DNA from: G965197555 sp965197555
GTDB taxonomy: Bacteria > Chloroflexota > Dehalococcoidia > Lucifugimonadales > UBA3495
Length of the DNA: 64,000 bases
NCBI GenBank assembly: GCA_965197555.1
Contig: OZ240213.1
Location: 744,001 to 808,000 of the forward strand
Reading direction: 5' to 3'
Positions 1 through 8,835 of the stretch are shown piece by piece. Position numbers and translations under genes: made by a program. The first letter of the stretch is position 1. Every line of letters begins with the position of its first letter. The notes under the pieces were generated by a model. That model worked only from the letters and a program-made list of their open reading frames with translations. It searched no databases and was not told the DNA's origin.

Positions 1-1
1 G

Positions 2-1147
2 ACAACGGCAACGGTGAATCTGGAAGATAGCGGGGCCTCACTGTTCTACGACCTCGGGCAAGGGGACGAGGCGGAGGAGATCTCCATCGACGTGCTGACG
101 AACGACACCGGAATCACTGGAGTCCCTGGGAGTACCCCAATAGTAACGGACGACCCAGAACACGGCGACGTGGTGGTGGAGAACACGGGTGAAGTCACCT
201 ACAAAGCCCATGACGAGGACTTCAACGGGCAAGACCAATTCAAATATGAGGTCCAGGGCACCGGGGAGTCTGCCACGGTGATGGTGCAAGTAGGGCCGGT
301 CAACGACCCGCCTGAAGCCCTGGGTAACTTAGACGACGAGGAGATGGATGAGGAAGAACCGCCACGGCAGGTGGAAGTAGTAGAAAACTTTAGGGATAGA
401 GACGGCGATCCGCTGATCATTACTGCCAGCATCGAGCCGGAGGGATATATCACAGCACGCTACGAGAACCCGGTGATTATTGACCCTGAGGCCGTTGGCC
501 GGACCATGGTATTCGACGAAGGAGATGCCATTAGACGAAACCTGCCGGAGAACACGCCGGCCGGGGCCCCGGTGACAGCCAGCGACGCCGACGGCAGCTC
601 TATTACCTACTCTCTCGTCGGACCCGACTCGGCATTCTTCAGCATCGACGCCAACACAGGGCAGATCGGCACCGTGGTATCCCTGGACTTCGAGGATCCC
701 TAGGACGCCAACGAAGACAACGACTACCGGGTTGCGGTCAACGTAGGGAATGTGAGGGGATGGACCAACAGCGCCTAGGTGACCATCACCGTGACAGATG
801 TGCTGGAGGTAACACCTGGGCCTACATTTACTCCCACCCCAATACCTACGCCGACGCCGACACCGTCGCCTACAGCAGCGCCGACCCCGGAGCCCACGCC
901 GCCGGAGCCAGCCCCTAGAGCAGCGCCGACGGCAGTGCCCCCCGCACCGGCCGCGGTGCCCACTGTGGAGCCGGCGGCTGGTACCGCGCCGACGCCCGTG
1001 CCGGCCCCTGAGCCTGTCGCTACTGCGCCGGAGGAAGACGGGCGTTGGTCCCTCTGGTGGCTACTACTGCTTCTGATCCCGTTGTTACTCGCCCTAGGCG
1101 TCATCGCCTACAGGTACTACAAGGACAGGAGAGAGCACTTCTACTAA
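2..1147 (+). pseudogene. Cadherin-repeat surface protein, 3' part, with two in-frame TAG codons
   Basis: The frame is open from the window edge, so the 5' end is missing. Residues from the start to about 100 resemble a bacterial VCBS/cadherin-like repeat (ISIDVLTNDTG, then VGPVNDPPEA). A second cadherin-type repeat follows, with ITYSL, FSIDANTGQIGT and LDFEDP. The same frame continues through TAG at 701-703 and TAG at 776-778. The 24 codons between them still read as cadherin sequence (DNDYRVAV), and the frame resumes with VTITVTD. Next come a Thr-Pro repeat spacer and a Pro/Ala stalk. The C-terminus has one hydrophobic helix (WWLLLLLIPLLLALG) followed by basic residues, so it is probably a membrane-anchored cell-surface adhesin. 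TAG is an ordinary stop codon elsewhere in this window, so the gene is most simply a recent pseudogene. Confidence 0.7.
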
Positions 1148-1194
1148 CACCCCTGAACCCGCTCCAGAAGTGGCTTTTCTCCAAGCCGCACTCT

Positions 1195-1354
1195 CGCCAT
1201 GCGTCCAGAGTCGGCTGGGTAAATGAGCGCCTACCCCCAGCATCCCCCCAAGCAGATGATCAAGGTCTACTCCCACCACCGTGTGCCCTTGGGCAGCGAG
1301 CCCCGCGGCGGCAAGCGTGCCCAAATGACCGAGACCCCCTACGGTGATCTCCAA
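1195..1354 (-). pseudogene. Remnant of a UDP-glucose/GDP-mannose dehydrogenase N-terminus
   Basis: On the minus strand from 1354, the frame starting TTG GAG ATC reads LEITVGGLGHLG, followed by AAAGLAAQGH and VVGVDLD. This matches the Rossmann nucleotide-binding start of the nucleotide-sugar 6-dehydrogenase family: a GxGxxG loop, then a strand ending in an acidic residue. Homology then jumps frame near 1250, where another frame reads SFTQPTLDA, resembling the family's (Y/F)EPGLDE segment. It is lost soon after. About 50 of the usual 430 or so residues remain, so this is a degraded fragment. It lies between the broken cadherin gene and an insertion sequence. Confidence 0.45.
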
Positions 1355-1487
1355 TGTCGGTCCGCTCCTGTGGCCTCGATTTTCTACTCCACCGGCTAAC
1401 TTCGCACGTTGTATTGGTTCGTTACCTTTACCGGGGTAATAGAGAGACTTTTTGATCATGTGCGTCTACCATTAAGAATAGTGTCGT

Positions 1488-2919
1488 AGTTCAGTAAAGG
1501 TGTCACCCCTAATGGTTCAATGATTTAGTCACTATGGGGGTCCGCCAAGGGTGTTGGGGGCCTGGTCTGTGGACTGGGGGCTTGGGGTTGCTTGCTTGGT
1601 TAGGAACAGGATTAGGCCGCTCCCGCTGCTGGGGCGGTCCTTGGAGCGCCCGGTCTTCCGAACCAGCAATACCTTCCCCGGCTATGCTTGGTCGCCAGGG
1701 ATTGTCCCGGCTGCGGAGCACCACCGGCAGAGGCGGCGCTTCTTGAGTGGCAACGACCTTCCCCTGATAGACCACCGAGAAGCTGCCGTCCAACAGCTCC
1801 CGCACCTCTACCCGAGCCCGGGCGTAGCTAAGGCGCTCCGGTCCCGGCAGCAACTGCAGCGTATGCTCTTCCAGCTTCACTGTGTTGTCGTTGGCCACGG
1901 TTCGTTGGTACTTGAAGCAGAGCATCCCGGCCAGTCCGCCGCTGCCCGCCGCTGCCCGGTAGGCGCTGCCGGGCTGGGCCGGGGGTACAGCAAAGCACCG
2001 GTTGAACCGGGGCAGATATTCCCATAGCCCCCGGTTGGCCTCCTCTAGGGTGTTGGCCTTCTTGAGCCTCAGTTCGCTGACGAGACGGTCCTGCAAGGTG
2101 CCGAACAACCTTTCCACCCGGCCCTTGGCTTGAGGCGACAGGGCCACGATGGACTCGATCCCCAGTTCCTTTAGCGCCCGGCCGAACTGGGTTGGTTGGC
2201 GCTCCCCGGCCAATTGCTCCGCCACCGTCTCCCGCTGCTTCGGGTTCACCTGGAAGATGCTGTGACGGTCGGAGTAGATGGCTAGGGGTAGGCCCTTGCG
2301 GCCGGCGATCTCCCTCAATAGCAGAAAGTAGCCATGGGCGTCCTCCTGCTCCCGGAACAACGCATAGGGAATGGTGCCGGTGGCATCATCTACCGCTGCC
2401 AAAAGGGTCAGGTAGGCCCCCCGGCCCTCCAGCCAATCGTGGCGGCTGCCGTCAACTTGCAGCAGCATCCCCTCCTGGGGGTAGCGTTCCCTACGCTGGC
2501 GGTGTTGGGGTCTGCGACGCCTTCTGGGGTTGGGCACCCCGGCCTCTTGAAGGAGGCGCCGCACAGTAGAGCGGCTCAATCGCAGCCCCTCCCTTTCCTC
2601 CAGTGCATCCCGCAAATGGTGGTGATTCAACCCAGCGTATGGCCCTCGGGCCAACTCGACCACCCGGTTCCTGGTCTCCTCCCCGATGCGGTGGACCGGC
2701 TTCCGTCCTCGGTTGCCGTGGGCCAGGGCAGCCACACCCTCCTTCCTGTAGGCCGCCAACAGCCGACGCTCCTGCCGCAAGGACAGTCCCATCAGCCCGG
2801 CAGCCTCCTCCCCTGTGAGTAGTCCCCGTTCCACCCGGTTAAGCACCATTGCCCTTTGTTGCTCCTTGTCCTTTAACGTTACCGCCACCCTTTCCATAGG
2901 GTGACATTTTCACCGAACT
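1488..2919 (-). mobile_element. Complete ISNCY (IS1202-like) insertion sequence, about 1.43 kb
   Basis: One transposase gene fills almost the whole element. Imperfect 21-bp terminal inverted repeats flank it: AGTTCAGTAAAGGTGTCACCC at 1488-1508, and its inverted partner at 2899-2919 (reading AGTTCGGTGAAAATGTCACCC on the minus strand). They match at 17 of 21 positions. The transposase stop codon lies directly inside the left repeat. I see no convincing target duplication outside the repeats. The element sits in a region of decayed genes. Confidence 0.7.
1509..2897 (-). CDS. ISNCY-family DDE transposase
   Basis: The 462-residue protein catalyses transposition of its own element. An N-terminal helix-turn-helix region (about residues 20-130) contains GLSLRQERRLLAAYRKEG and LSRSTVRRLLQEAGV. 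An RNase H-fold catalytic core follows, with candidate DDE residues in LLQVDGSRHDW (about 148), YSDRHSIFQ (about 208) and GRVERLFGTLQDRLV (about 262). The C-terminal beta domain contains FKYQRTVANDNTVKL. Length and motif order match ISNCY/IS1202-group transposases, and the frame is intact. The tail after about residue 400 is low in complexity and rich in Pro, Gln and Asn. Confidence 0.85.
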   Translation of the reverse strand: MERVAVTLKDKEQQRAMVLNRVERGLLTGEEAAGLMGLSLRQERRLLAAYRKEGVAALAHGNRGRKPVHRIGEETRNRVVELARGPYAGLNHHHLRDALEEREGLRLSRSTVRRLLQEAGVPNPRRRRRPQHRQRRERYPQEGMLLQVDGSRHDWLEGRGAYLTLLAAVDDATGTIPYALFREQEDAHGYFLLLREIAGRKGLPLAIYSDRHSIFQVNPKQRETVAEQLAGERQPTQFGRALKELGIESIVALSPQAKGRVERLFGTLQDRLVSELRLKKANTLEEANRGLWEYLPRFNRCFAVPPAQPGSAYRAAAGSGGLAGMLCFKYQRTVANDNTVKLEEHTLQLLPGPERLSYARARVEVRELLDGSFSVVYQGKVVATQEAPPLPVVLRSRDNPWRPSIAGEGIAGSEDRALQGPPQQRERPNPVPNQASNPKPPVHRPGPQHPWRTPIVTKSLNH

Positions 2920-3334
2920 CTTAGCCCATGTCATAATCACTGGTCTAACACAGAATACTTGACATGTAATAATGTCTGAGATATCTTATCCCAGTCTAAA
3001 CACATACGTGTACACATTCCTTTAGATAATGGTGTAACGTGTACCGTAGATATGTTGGCCCAATTAACGGAAGATAGTGTACCCTTCACAAGGGGTGCCA
3101 CGTCAGAGACGAGACCCATGAGGCCACGGCCGTTATCGGCCTGTGGAGTGGTTTTCGCGTTGGCGGTATTCATCGTAGGCCTTCCACCAGGCCATTCGCT
3201 TCGCCGTGGTCAGCGCGTCTGCCGGTTCCGCTTCGACGGTAGAGAAGCATTAAATCCGGTTCCTGCGGTGGACGTGGTCCAAGCCCTGTCAGAGTGACCC
3301 CGCCATACCGATTGCGCAACGTGAGAGGAGACAC
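2920..3334. other. Intergenic stretch, no recognisable gene
   Basis: This stretch lies between the right end of the insertion sequence and the iron-type binding protein. Short open frames exist on both strands, for example 3052-3297 on the plus strand, but none resembles a known family. The left part is A/T-rich and holds a promoter-like pair. ACGTGTAC-type motifs also recur near 3007-3045. Confidence 0.4.
2959..2987 (+). promoter_or_regulatory. Candidate sigma-70 promoter
   Basis: TTGACA at 2959-2964, a 17-nt spacer and TATCTT at 2982-2987. It lies about 350 nt upstream of the binding-protein gene, so it would give a long leader or drive something now lost. Confidence 0.35.
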
Positions 3335-4387
3335 ATGACTAGGTCCCGTGGCATGACCAGCTCCCGTTGTAAAAAGCTCATGTCTAAAGTCGTCTTAGTC
3401 GGCACCTTGCTGGCGGTGGCCTTGACGATGTCCCTCGCCTGTGGCGGAGGCAACGAACAACTAACTATCTACTCCGGGCGGTCCGAAAGCCTCGTGGATC
3501 CGATCTTGAATACGTTCAATGAAAAAAGTGGGATTGACATCCGGGTCAAGTATGCCGGGAGCGCATCCATTGCATCCACCATTCTTGAGGAAGGGGAAAA
3601 CACTCCGGCGGACGTAGTCTTCCTGCAGGACCCGGGCTCCCTGGGGACCCTGGCCGAAGCGGGACTGCTTAGGGAGCTACCCGACCAACTGCTGTCCAAA
3701 GTGGCCCCGGGGTTCCGTTCCTCGGCCGGTCAGTGGGTGGGGACCTCAGGCCGGGCTCGCTCCGTTGTTTACAACACTGCGGCGATAGACCCGGCTAAGG
3801 ACTTGCCCCCATCGATTCGGGACTTCACCAGCCCTGAGTGGCGGGACCGTATAGGTTGGGCACCACTTAACTCATCATTCCAAGCCTTTGTTACAGCATT
3901 CCGCCTAAAATGGGGTGAGGACGCGGCCCGCACCTGGCTTGAGGGCATTCACGCCAACGGCGCGCGGGCCTACCCCAACAACACAACCACCGTTGCTGCC
4001 GTCGGACGAGGCGAGGTGGACGTTGGCTTCGTTAACCACTATTATCTGCAGCGGTTTCTTGAGGAAGAAGGGCCAGGGTTTGGGGCTCGTAACCACTTCC
4101 TCGGCAGGGGAGACCCGGGCGCTTTGGTCCTAGTAGCCGGTGTGGGCATCATAAGAAACACTGACAACCCCAAGGGTGCCGAACGGTTCGTGGAGTTTTT
4201 GCTTTCCGATGTGGCCCAGGAATACTTTTCTGAGACCACCAAGGAGTACCCGTTGATCGCCGGCGTAGAGCCGAAAGGCGACCTGCCTCCGTTGTCGTCC
4301 CTGGAGCCGCCCGACGTTGACCTGGGAGATTTGACCGATTTACAGGGTACGCTGGCGCTGCTGCGGGAGGTGGACATTATCCCCTGA
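3335..4387 (+). CDS. Iron(III)-type ABC transporter substrate-binding lipoprotein (FbpA/FutA-like)
   Basis: Extracellular solute receptor, probably for ferric iron. The 350-residue protein has an N-terminal hydrophobic segment ending in a lipobox-like LTMSLAC, so it should be lipid-anchored on the outer face of the membrane. The mature part opens with LTIYSGRSESLVDPIL, typical of family 1 solute-binding proteins in the ferric-binding clade. SASIASTILEEG and DVVFLQDPGSLG follow. NHYYLQRF (about residue 233) contains the tandem tyrosines that bind iron in this family, and GAERFVEFLLSDVAQ is the conserved C-terminal segment. GGAG at 3327-3330 supports the ATG at 3335. No permease or ATPase gene is adjacent, so it is an orphan receptor here. 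Family assignment is strong; the ligand is inferred. Confidence 0.85.
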   Translation: MTRSRGMTSSRCKKLMSKVVLVGTLLAVALTMSLACGGGNEQLTIYSGRSESLVDPILNTFNEKSGIDIRVKYAGSASIASTILEEGENTPADVVFLQDPGSLGTLAEAGLLRELPDQLLSKVAPGFRSSAGQWVGTSGRARSVVYNTAAIDPAKDLPPSIRDFTSPEWRDRIGWAPLNSSFQAFVTAFRLKWGEDAARTWLEGIHANGARAYPNNTTTVAAVGRGEVDVGFVNHYYLQRFLEEEGPGFGARNHFLGRGDPGALVLVAGVGIIRNTDNPKGAERFVEFLLSDVAQEYFSETTKEYPLIAGVEPKGDLPPLSSLEPPDVDLGDLTDLQGTLALLREVDIIP

Positions 4388-4408
4388 ACAGGGTGAGACG
4401 TTTAGTTT

Positions 4409-4449
4409 GAGGAAGAGGGCCGCCGCTCTGAGTCGCGGCCCTCTTCCTC
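4409..4449 (+). terminator. Strong hairpin, probable terminator
   Basis: Perfect 15-bp stem (4409-4423 with 4435-4449) around an 11-nt loop, 22 nt after the binding-protein stop codon. There is no clear U-tract, so termination efficiency is uncertain. Confidence 0.6.
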
Positions 4450-4479
4450 TCCGTTGCCTACGTTTCTTCCATCGAAATC

Positions 4480-4800
4480 CGGTCCAGCCACGGGTATCCA
4501 CATCGGGTGACGAACCGTCCTATCTCCTGACTACCCAGAGTGTCCTGCCGGACCGGGACCTCGATCTGGTCAACCAAGACGGGACTAAGTCTTGCGAGTG
4601 CTTTGTCGATCACCCCGGCGGCTTGTGGCAACAATCGGTCTTGTCTGTAGACGGTAATCTACTGAGTCCCCACAACCCGGGGCTCTTTGTGTTATTGATA
4701 CCGGGGTTCGCCTTGGGTGGCCTGGTAGAGGTACAAGTGCAACTATTGCTAATAGCCGCTGCGGCAATGGCCTTGGCTTTCTTACTGGCGCGCCTACGGC
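4480..4800 (+). pseudogene. Remnant of a multi-pass membrane glycosyltransferase-like protein
   Basis: One frame reads TSGDEPSYLLTTQSVL, then RDLDLVNQ. After a gap come DGNLLSPHNPGLFVLLIPGFALGG and a hydrophobic helix with AAAAMALAFLLARL. This order (GDEPHYLL, DGDLDL, then DG-P-H-PGLP-LL-PG-ALGG) is typical of the first extracytoplasmic part of DUF2029/GT39-like membrane proteins in Chloroflexota, as far as I recall the family. No start codon lies outside the preceding terminator, and downstream of about 4800 the frame no longer resembles the family. About 100 of several hundred residues remain, so it is a fragment. The stretch from 4800 to 5050 holds nothing else I recognise. Confidence 0.4.
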
Positions 4801-5050
4801 GAGGTCTGTTGGTTCTCCGCATAACCCGAATCTTGCCGCTCGTCCTGAGCTTGCGCAAGGACGCTGCCCAAGGGCTCACCAGGGACGGCCTATTCGCCGC
4901 CCGCAAGGACTGGATGGTCGTGACTCCTGGCGAGAACATGTTGCTGGATCGCTTCTCTGATTGCTACAATGCGTATTACCCTCTGGTAAGCCCCTCAGAG
5001 CCAAGACCAGAGAAATTCTTGCCCCACAGATAAAAGCTTGGAATGTAATT

Positions 5051-5410
5051 ATGGACGCCGCTTCGCTGCTCAAAACCGAGTCAAATCCTAACATCCCCGC
5101 TTTCGGGCCCGGGGACACAGTTAGAGTAAATTTTCGAGTCCGGGAGGGGGAGCGGGAGCGCATCCAGGCCTTCCAGGGAGTGGTCATTCGTTTGCAAAAC
5201 GGGAAGGGGCCCGCCGCGAATTTCACTGTGCGAAGGATCTCCAACGGCATTGGTATCGAACGGATATTTCCTCTGAGTTCGCCCCTTATCGATTCCTTGG
5301 AGGTTACCCGTCGCGGCGCTGTGCGGAGAGCCAAGCTCTACTACCTTCGCGGACTTCAAGGCAGAGCTGCTCGTATCAAGGAAAAGACCGCACCCAGGCG
5401 CCGGCCCTAG
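5051..5410 (+). CDS. rplS: 50S ribosomal protein L19
   Basis: Component of the large ribosomal subunit at the 30S-50S interface. The 119-residue protein has the family hallmarks FGPGDTVRVNFRVREG, RIQAFQGVVIRLQ, FTVRRISNGIGIERIFPL and KLYYLRGLQGRAARIKE. I chose the ATG at 5051 because the L19 domain begins there. The open frame extends upstream to 4961, but those codons read into the decayed region. A basic tail (PRRRP) closes the protein. It lies 49 nt upstream of priA on the same strand. Confidence 0.95.
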   Translation: MDAASLLKTESNPNIPAFGPGDTVRVNFRVREGERERIQAFQGVVIRLQNGKGPAANFTVRRISNGIGIERIFPLSSPLIDSLEVTRRGAVRRAKLYYLRGLQGRAARIKEKTAPRRRP

Positions 5411-5459
5411 TTTGAGAGCGGCTCCGGGAGCGATGTAGCCACAGGCGGCTCATCGGCTT

Positions 5460-7916
5460 ATGGAACACCCACTGGTTGGGGAGGGGGCTCGGTACGCGGA
5501 AGTGGCGGTGGATGCCCCGGTGGGTCCTTCCCGCACCTTCTCCTACAGCATTCCGTCACCCATGGCCGTTGCGTTGGGCCAACTCGTCTGGATCCCCTTT
5601 GGCCGGAGAGTAGCCCAAGGTGTGGTGGCAAGCTTTGCTTCGGTTCCTCAGGTCGAGGCCACCCGAGATATTCTCCAGACGGTAGAGCCGCCGTCTCTGA
5701 TCGGACCGGACTCGCTGTCCCTGGCCAAGTGGATAAGCCGTTACTACCGTTGCAGTCTGTTTGCTGCTATTTCTCTATTCCTTCCCCCGGGATTCGCGGT
5801 CCAGGTACGCTCCGTGATTGTCCCCGGTAACTTGGACGAGCACAGTCTTGACGTAGCATCACCCCAGACCCACAAAGCATTGTCCATCCTCGGTGCCAAG
5901 CAGGCTCTCCCGGAAGGCGAGGTTCTTAAGCTATTGGGGAGCTCTGGCGAGAGAGCATTGAACAGGCTGCTGGACAGGGGATTGGTGCGGCGCCGGGTGG
6001 AGTTGCCGCGAGCGAAGATCAAACCCCGGTATGACAGTTTCCTGCTGCCTGTATTGTGGCAAGACGGCGGTACTGATCGGTCAGCAACGTTGCCAGACCT
6101 CAGCGCCAAGCAACACGCGCTGTTAAATGCGGTGGAATCTTCGGATCAGCCCTACCCCAGGACCAGGGCAAATAAAGAGTTCGGCCATAGTGTTGCTGAA
6201 GCATTGCTGGGCAAGGGGCTTTTGGGGATGGAGTGGGTCAGGTCCAAGTCCAGTCCCGCGCCCTTGCTTCCCACCTCCGGTGGTGCGCCCCAGCCTGCCT
6301 TGAACGCCGAACAATCGGATGCTTTCTCCACGATCTGCAGATCTCTGGTCAATCGGCGTCAGAAGCCCGAGAGCTTCCTTCTTCACGGAGTAACGGGCAG
6401 TGGTAAGACCGAGGTGTACCTGCGGGCTATCCAGGAGGTGGTGGCAACGGGCCGACAAGCGATATTGTTGGTGCCGGAAATCGCTCTCACGCCCCAGACT
6501 CTGCAACGAGTAAATCAACGGTTCCCCGGCCGGGTGGCTGTGCTCCACAGCCGGTTGACCCCTCGCCAGCAGTTCGACCAGTGGTGGGCCATTAGGGAAG
6601 GCGCGTTCGATGTTGTGGTCGGCCCCAGGAGCGCGTTGTTCGCTCCGCTCAAACGGCTTGGCCTGGTTGTAATCGACGAAGAGCATGAGTGGACTTACAA
6701 ACAAGAGGAAGCCCATCCCTTTTATCATGCTCGCACCGTAGCAGAAGAGCTTTGCCGTTTGGCTGACGCCACGTTGGTCCTCGGCAGCGCCACGCCCGAT
6801 GTGGAGACCTATTTCCACGCACAGCAAGGTCGTCACCGGCTGCTCGAGCTCCCTCATAGGATCGGGGCCTCGGGGCACATCGATGGCGGGCTGGCTAAGG
6901 TCGAAGTGTGTGATATGCGCCAAGAGCTCCGCTTGGGCAACCGGGGAATCTTTAGCGGCAAGCTTGCGGAGGCATTGAAGGAATGTGTGTCCACCGGCCA
7001 GCAAGCGATACTCTTCCTTAACAGAAGGGGTAGCGCTCCCATGGTCCAGTGCCGAGATTGTGGATATGTAGCCACCTGTCCCCGCTGCTCCATATCTCTG
7101 ACTTACCACAGTTTGTCGGGAAACCTGCTTTGTCACCGGTGCAACCGAAAGTCGACCACACCAAGGCAGTGCCGGCAATGCCGAGGTGGGCATATACGGC
7201 ACCTGGGCATTGGGACCCAGAGGGTGGTGGATGAAGTTCTAGCGCTGCTGCCGGGGGTTCGGGTCGATCGATGGGACGCCGACGCCACCCGTTCTGGCCA
7301 CAAACCCGAGGACGTGATGCAACGGTTAACTAGCGGGGGAACCCAAGTACTGGTGGGCACTCAGCTTGTGGCCAAGGGCCTTGACCTCCCTAAAGTAACT
7401 GTGGTGGGAGCGGTGCTGGCTGACGTCGGTTTATACTTGCCTGATTTTCGGGCCGGAGAGCGCGCGTTCAATTTGTTGTGCCAGGTAGCCGGCAGGGCGG
7501 GTCGAGGCACGGTCCCGGGCAGGGTGTTCGTGCAGACCTATAGCCCGGAACACTACGCCATCCTCGCTGCGGCCAGTCAAGACTATGGCGAAATGTACCG
7601 GCATGAGGTCCAGACCAGGCGGCAGCTCGGCAACCCGCCCTACAATCAGTTGATGCACCTGGTATACCAGGACGTCAACGCTAGCCTTAGCCAACGTAGA
7701 GCGACGGCCACCGTCCGCCAACTCCGCCAACGGGCCTATGCCCAGGGAGCGACTGACGTGGAAGTCATGGGACCCGCTCCGGGTATACCATCCAGAATTC
7801 GAGGGCGCTACCGATGGCATGTGTTGGTGAGGGGCCAAGGCCTTCACCGATTCTTGGAGGGGGTTAACCTGCCTCCTGAGTGCACCGTGGATGTGGACCC
7901 GGTCCACGTGTTGTAG
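5460..7916 (+). CDS. priA: Primosomal replication helicase PriA
   Basis: Superfamily 2 DNA helicase that reloads the replisome at stalled forks. The 818-residue protein begins with the 3' DNA-binding domain (AEVAVDAPVGPSRTFSYSIP). The helicase core has Walker A GVTGSGKTEVYLRA (about residues 309-322), LLVPEIALTPQ, the DEEH box (about 406-409) and LVLGSATPD. A zinc-binding insertion from about residue 530 has paired cysteines (CRDCGYVATCPRC, LLCHRC, CRQCRGG). Then come GTQLVAKGLDLPKV and QVAGRAGRG. The length is close to that of other PriA proteins, and all zinc cysteines appear to be present. Confidence 0.95.
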   Translation: MEHPLVGEGARYAEVAVDAPVGPSRTFSYSIPSPMAVALGQLVWIPFGRRVAQGVVASFASVPQVEATRDILQTVEPPSLIGPDSLSLAKWISRYYRCSLFAAISLFLPPGFAVQVRSVIVPGNLDEHSLDVASPQTHKALSILGAKQALPEGEVLKLLGSSGERALNRLLDRGLVRRRVELPRAKIKPRYDSFLLPVLWQDGGTDRSATLPDLSAKQHALLNAVESSDQPYPRTRANKEFGHSVAEALLGKGLLGMEWVRSKSSPAPLLPTSGGAPQPALNAEQSDAFSTICRSLVNRRQKPESFLLHGVTGSGKTEVYLRAIQEVVATGRQAILLVPEIALTPQTLQRVNQRFPGRVAVLHSRLTPRQQFDQWWAIREGAFDVVVGPRSALFAPLKRLGLVVIDEEHEWTYKQEEAHPFYHARTVAEELCRLADATLVLGSATPDVETYFHAQQGRHRLLELPHRIGASGHIDGGLAKVEVCDMRQELRLGNRGIFSGKLAEALKECVSTGQQAILFLNRRGSAPMVQCRDCGYVATCPRCSISLTYHSLSGNLLCHRCNRKSTTPRQCRQCRGGHIRHLGIGTQRVVDEVLALLPGVRVDRWDADATRSGHKPEDVMQRLTSGGTQVLVGTQLVAKGLDLPKVTVVGAVLADVGLYLPDFRAGERAFNLLCQVAGRAGRGTVPGRVFVQTYSPEHYAILAAASQDYGEMYRHEVQTRRQLGNPPYNQLMHLVYQDVNASLSQRRATATVRQLRQRAYAQGATDVEVMGPAPGIPSRIRGRYRWHVLVRGQGLHRFLEGVNLPPECTVDVDPVHVL

Positions 7917-8075
7917 CGCTGCTTTACACTCCAATTTGGGTTTAAATATAATGGGCTTCGGCCGCTTAATTTTGACACCCGCAGGCTGTTGTGGGCATTC
8001 ACTTTGGGGGGCTGGCATTGGCCAGTCAAGGCTGGCCAGGTTGCTGCGCCCAATCAGGGGCTTGAGGAGTCCTTA

Positions 8076-8639
8076 ATGACTGAACTGCGCATGCGCATTG
8101 TGCCCGAACCTATCTTGAGGCAAAAGGCCAAAAAGGTTGGCAAAATTCCGGCCGGTATGAAGAAGCTGACCGACAACATGATAGAGACCATGCACGCCCA
8201 CAACGGCGTGGGATTGGCCGCCAACCAGATCGGTTCGCTGCAAAAGGTGGCTGTCATCCAGCTACCCGATTGGGAGGAGGCGCTGGTCTTGATCAACCCC
8301 GAGATCGTTCGTAAAGAGGGAGAGCGCGAGGTAGAAGAAGGTTGCTTGAGCATCCCTGGATACCGGGGTCAGGTGACGCGCTCGGTCAACGTCCGCGCCA
8401 GAGCTATGGGGTTGGACGGCAAGACCATTAGACTTAAGGCCGATGACCTATTCGCTCAAGCGCTTGAACACGAAATCGATCATCTCAACGGCATTCTTTA
8501 CATAGATCACTTGGTATCGCCGGATAGTCTTCGCAAAATCCCTGAGCCCGATGATGAGGAGGAGGACGGCCAAATTGAAGAATCTGAGGATGAGCCTGGC
8601 GTTGCCGTAGCCCCGGCGGCTGCCGACGGCGACACTTAG
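8076..8639 (+). CDS. def: Peptide deformylase
   Basis: Removes the formyl group from the N-terminal methionine of new proteins, using a bound metal (usually iron). All three motifs are present: GVGLAANQIG (about residues 44-53), EGCLS (about 87-91) whose cysteine is a metal ligand, and QALEHEIDHLNG with the HExxH pair (about 131-135). I chose the ATG at 8076 because GAGGAG at 8064-8069 sits 6 nt upstream; the frame is open further upstream, but without deformylase similarity. The 187-residue product ends in an acidic tail (DDEEEDGQIEESEDE) longer than usual, of unknown role. Confidence 0.95.
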   Translation: MTELRMRIVPEPILRQKAKKVGKIPAGMKKLTDNMIETMHAHNGVGLAANQIGSLQKVAVIQLPDWEEALVLINPEIVRKEGEREVEEGCLSIPGYRGQVTRSVNVRARAMGLDGKTIRLKADDLFAQALEHEIDHLNGILYIDHLVSPDSLRKIPEPDDEEEDGQIEESEDEPGVAVAPAAADGDT

Positions 8640-8835
8640 ATACTTCTCTCAGATGGATTTGATACTCTGTTCAACACCTTCGTCCTGAAATTCACCCCTG
8701 ACCGGCTTGCAACGGAGTATCGGATGTATCTCCTCCCCATTCCAAGGGGAGTGTCTCTCTGTCCTGCAGCTAACTCTCCCAATCTGAATATATCTTGATG
8801 CCTACTGAGGAAGGATCAAAGGCGGAAGCCTATTC

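Noticed and set aside
701..778. Recoding of TAG (pyrrolysine-like) in the cadherin gene, prompted by the corrinoid operon at the other end
   Set aside because: Many confident genes here (rplS, priA, secD, uppS) end in TAG and the gene type has no link to pyrrolysine, so a simple pseudogene is far more likely.
1094..1459. 121-codon minus-strand frame as an intact gene
   Set aside because: Only its middle resembles a dehydrogenase N-terminus and the homology changes frame, so it is a remnant.
2937..3297. Two small open frames between the ISNCY element and the binding protein
   Set aside because: No ribosome site, no recognisable domain, and low-complexity composition.
6123..7202. Long 359-codon open frame on the minus strand opposite priA
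   Set aside because: It is antisense to an intact, motif-complete priA and shows no family resemblance.
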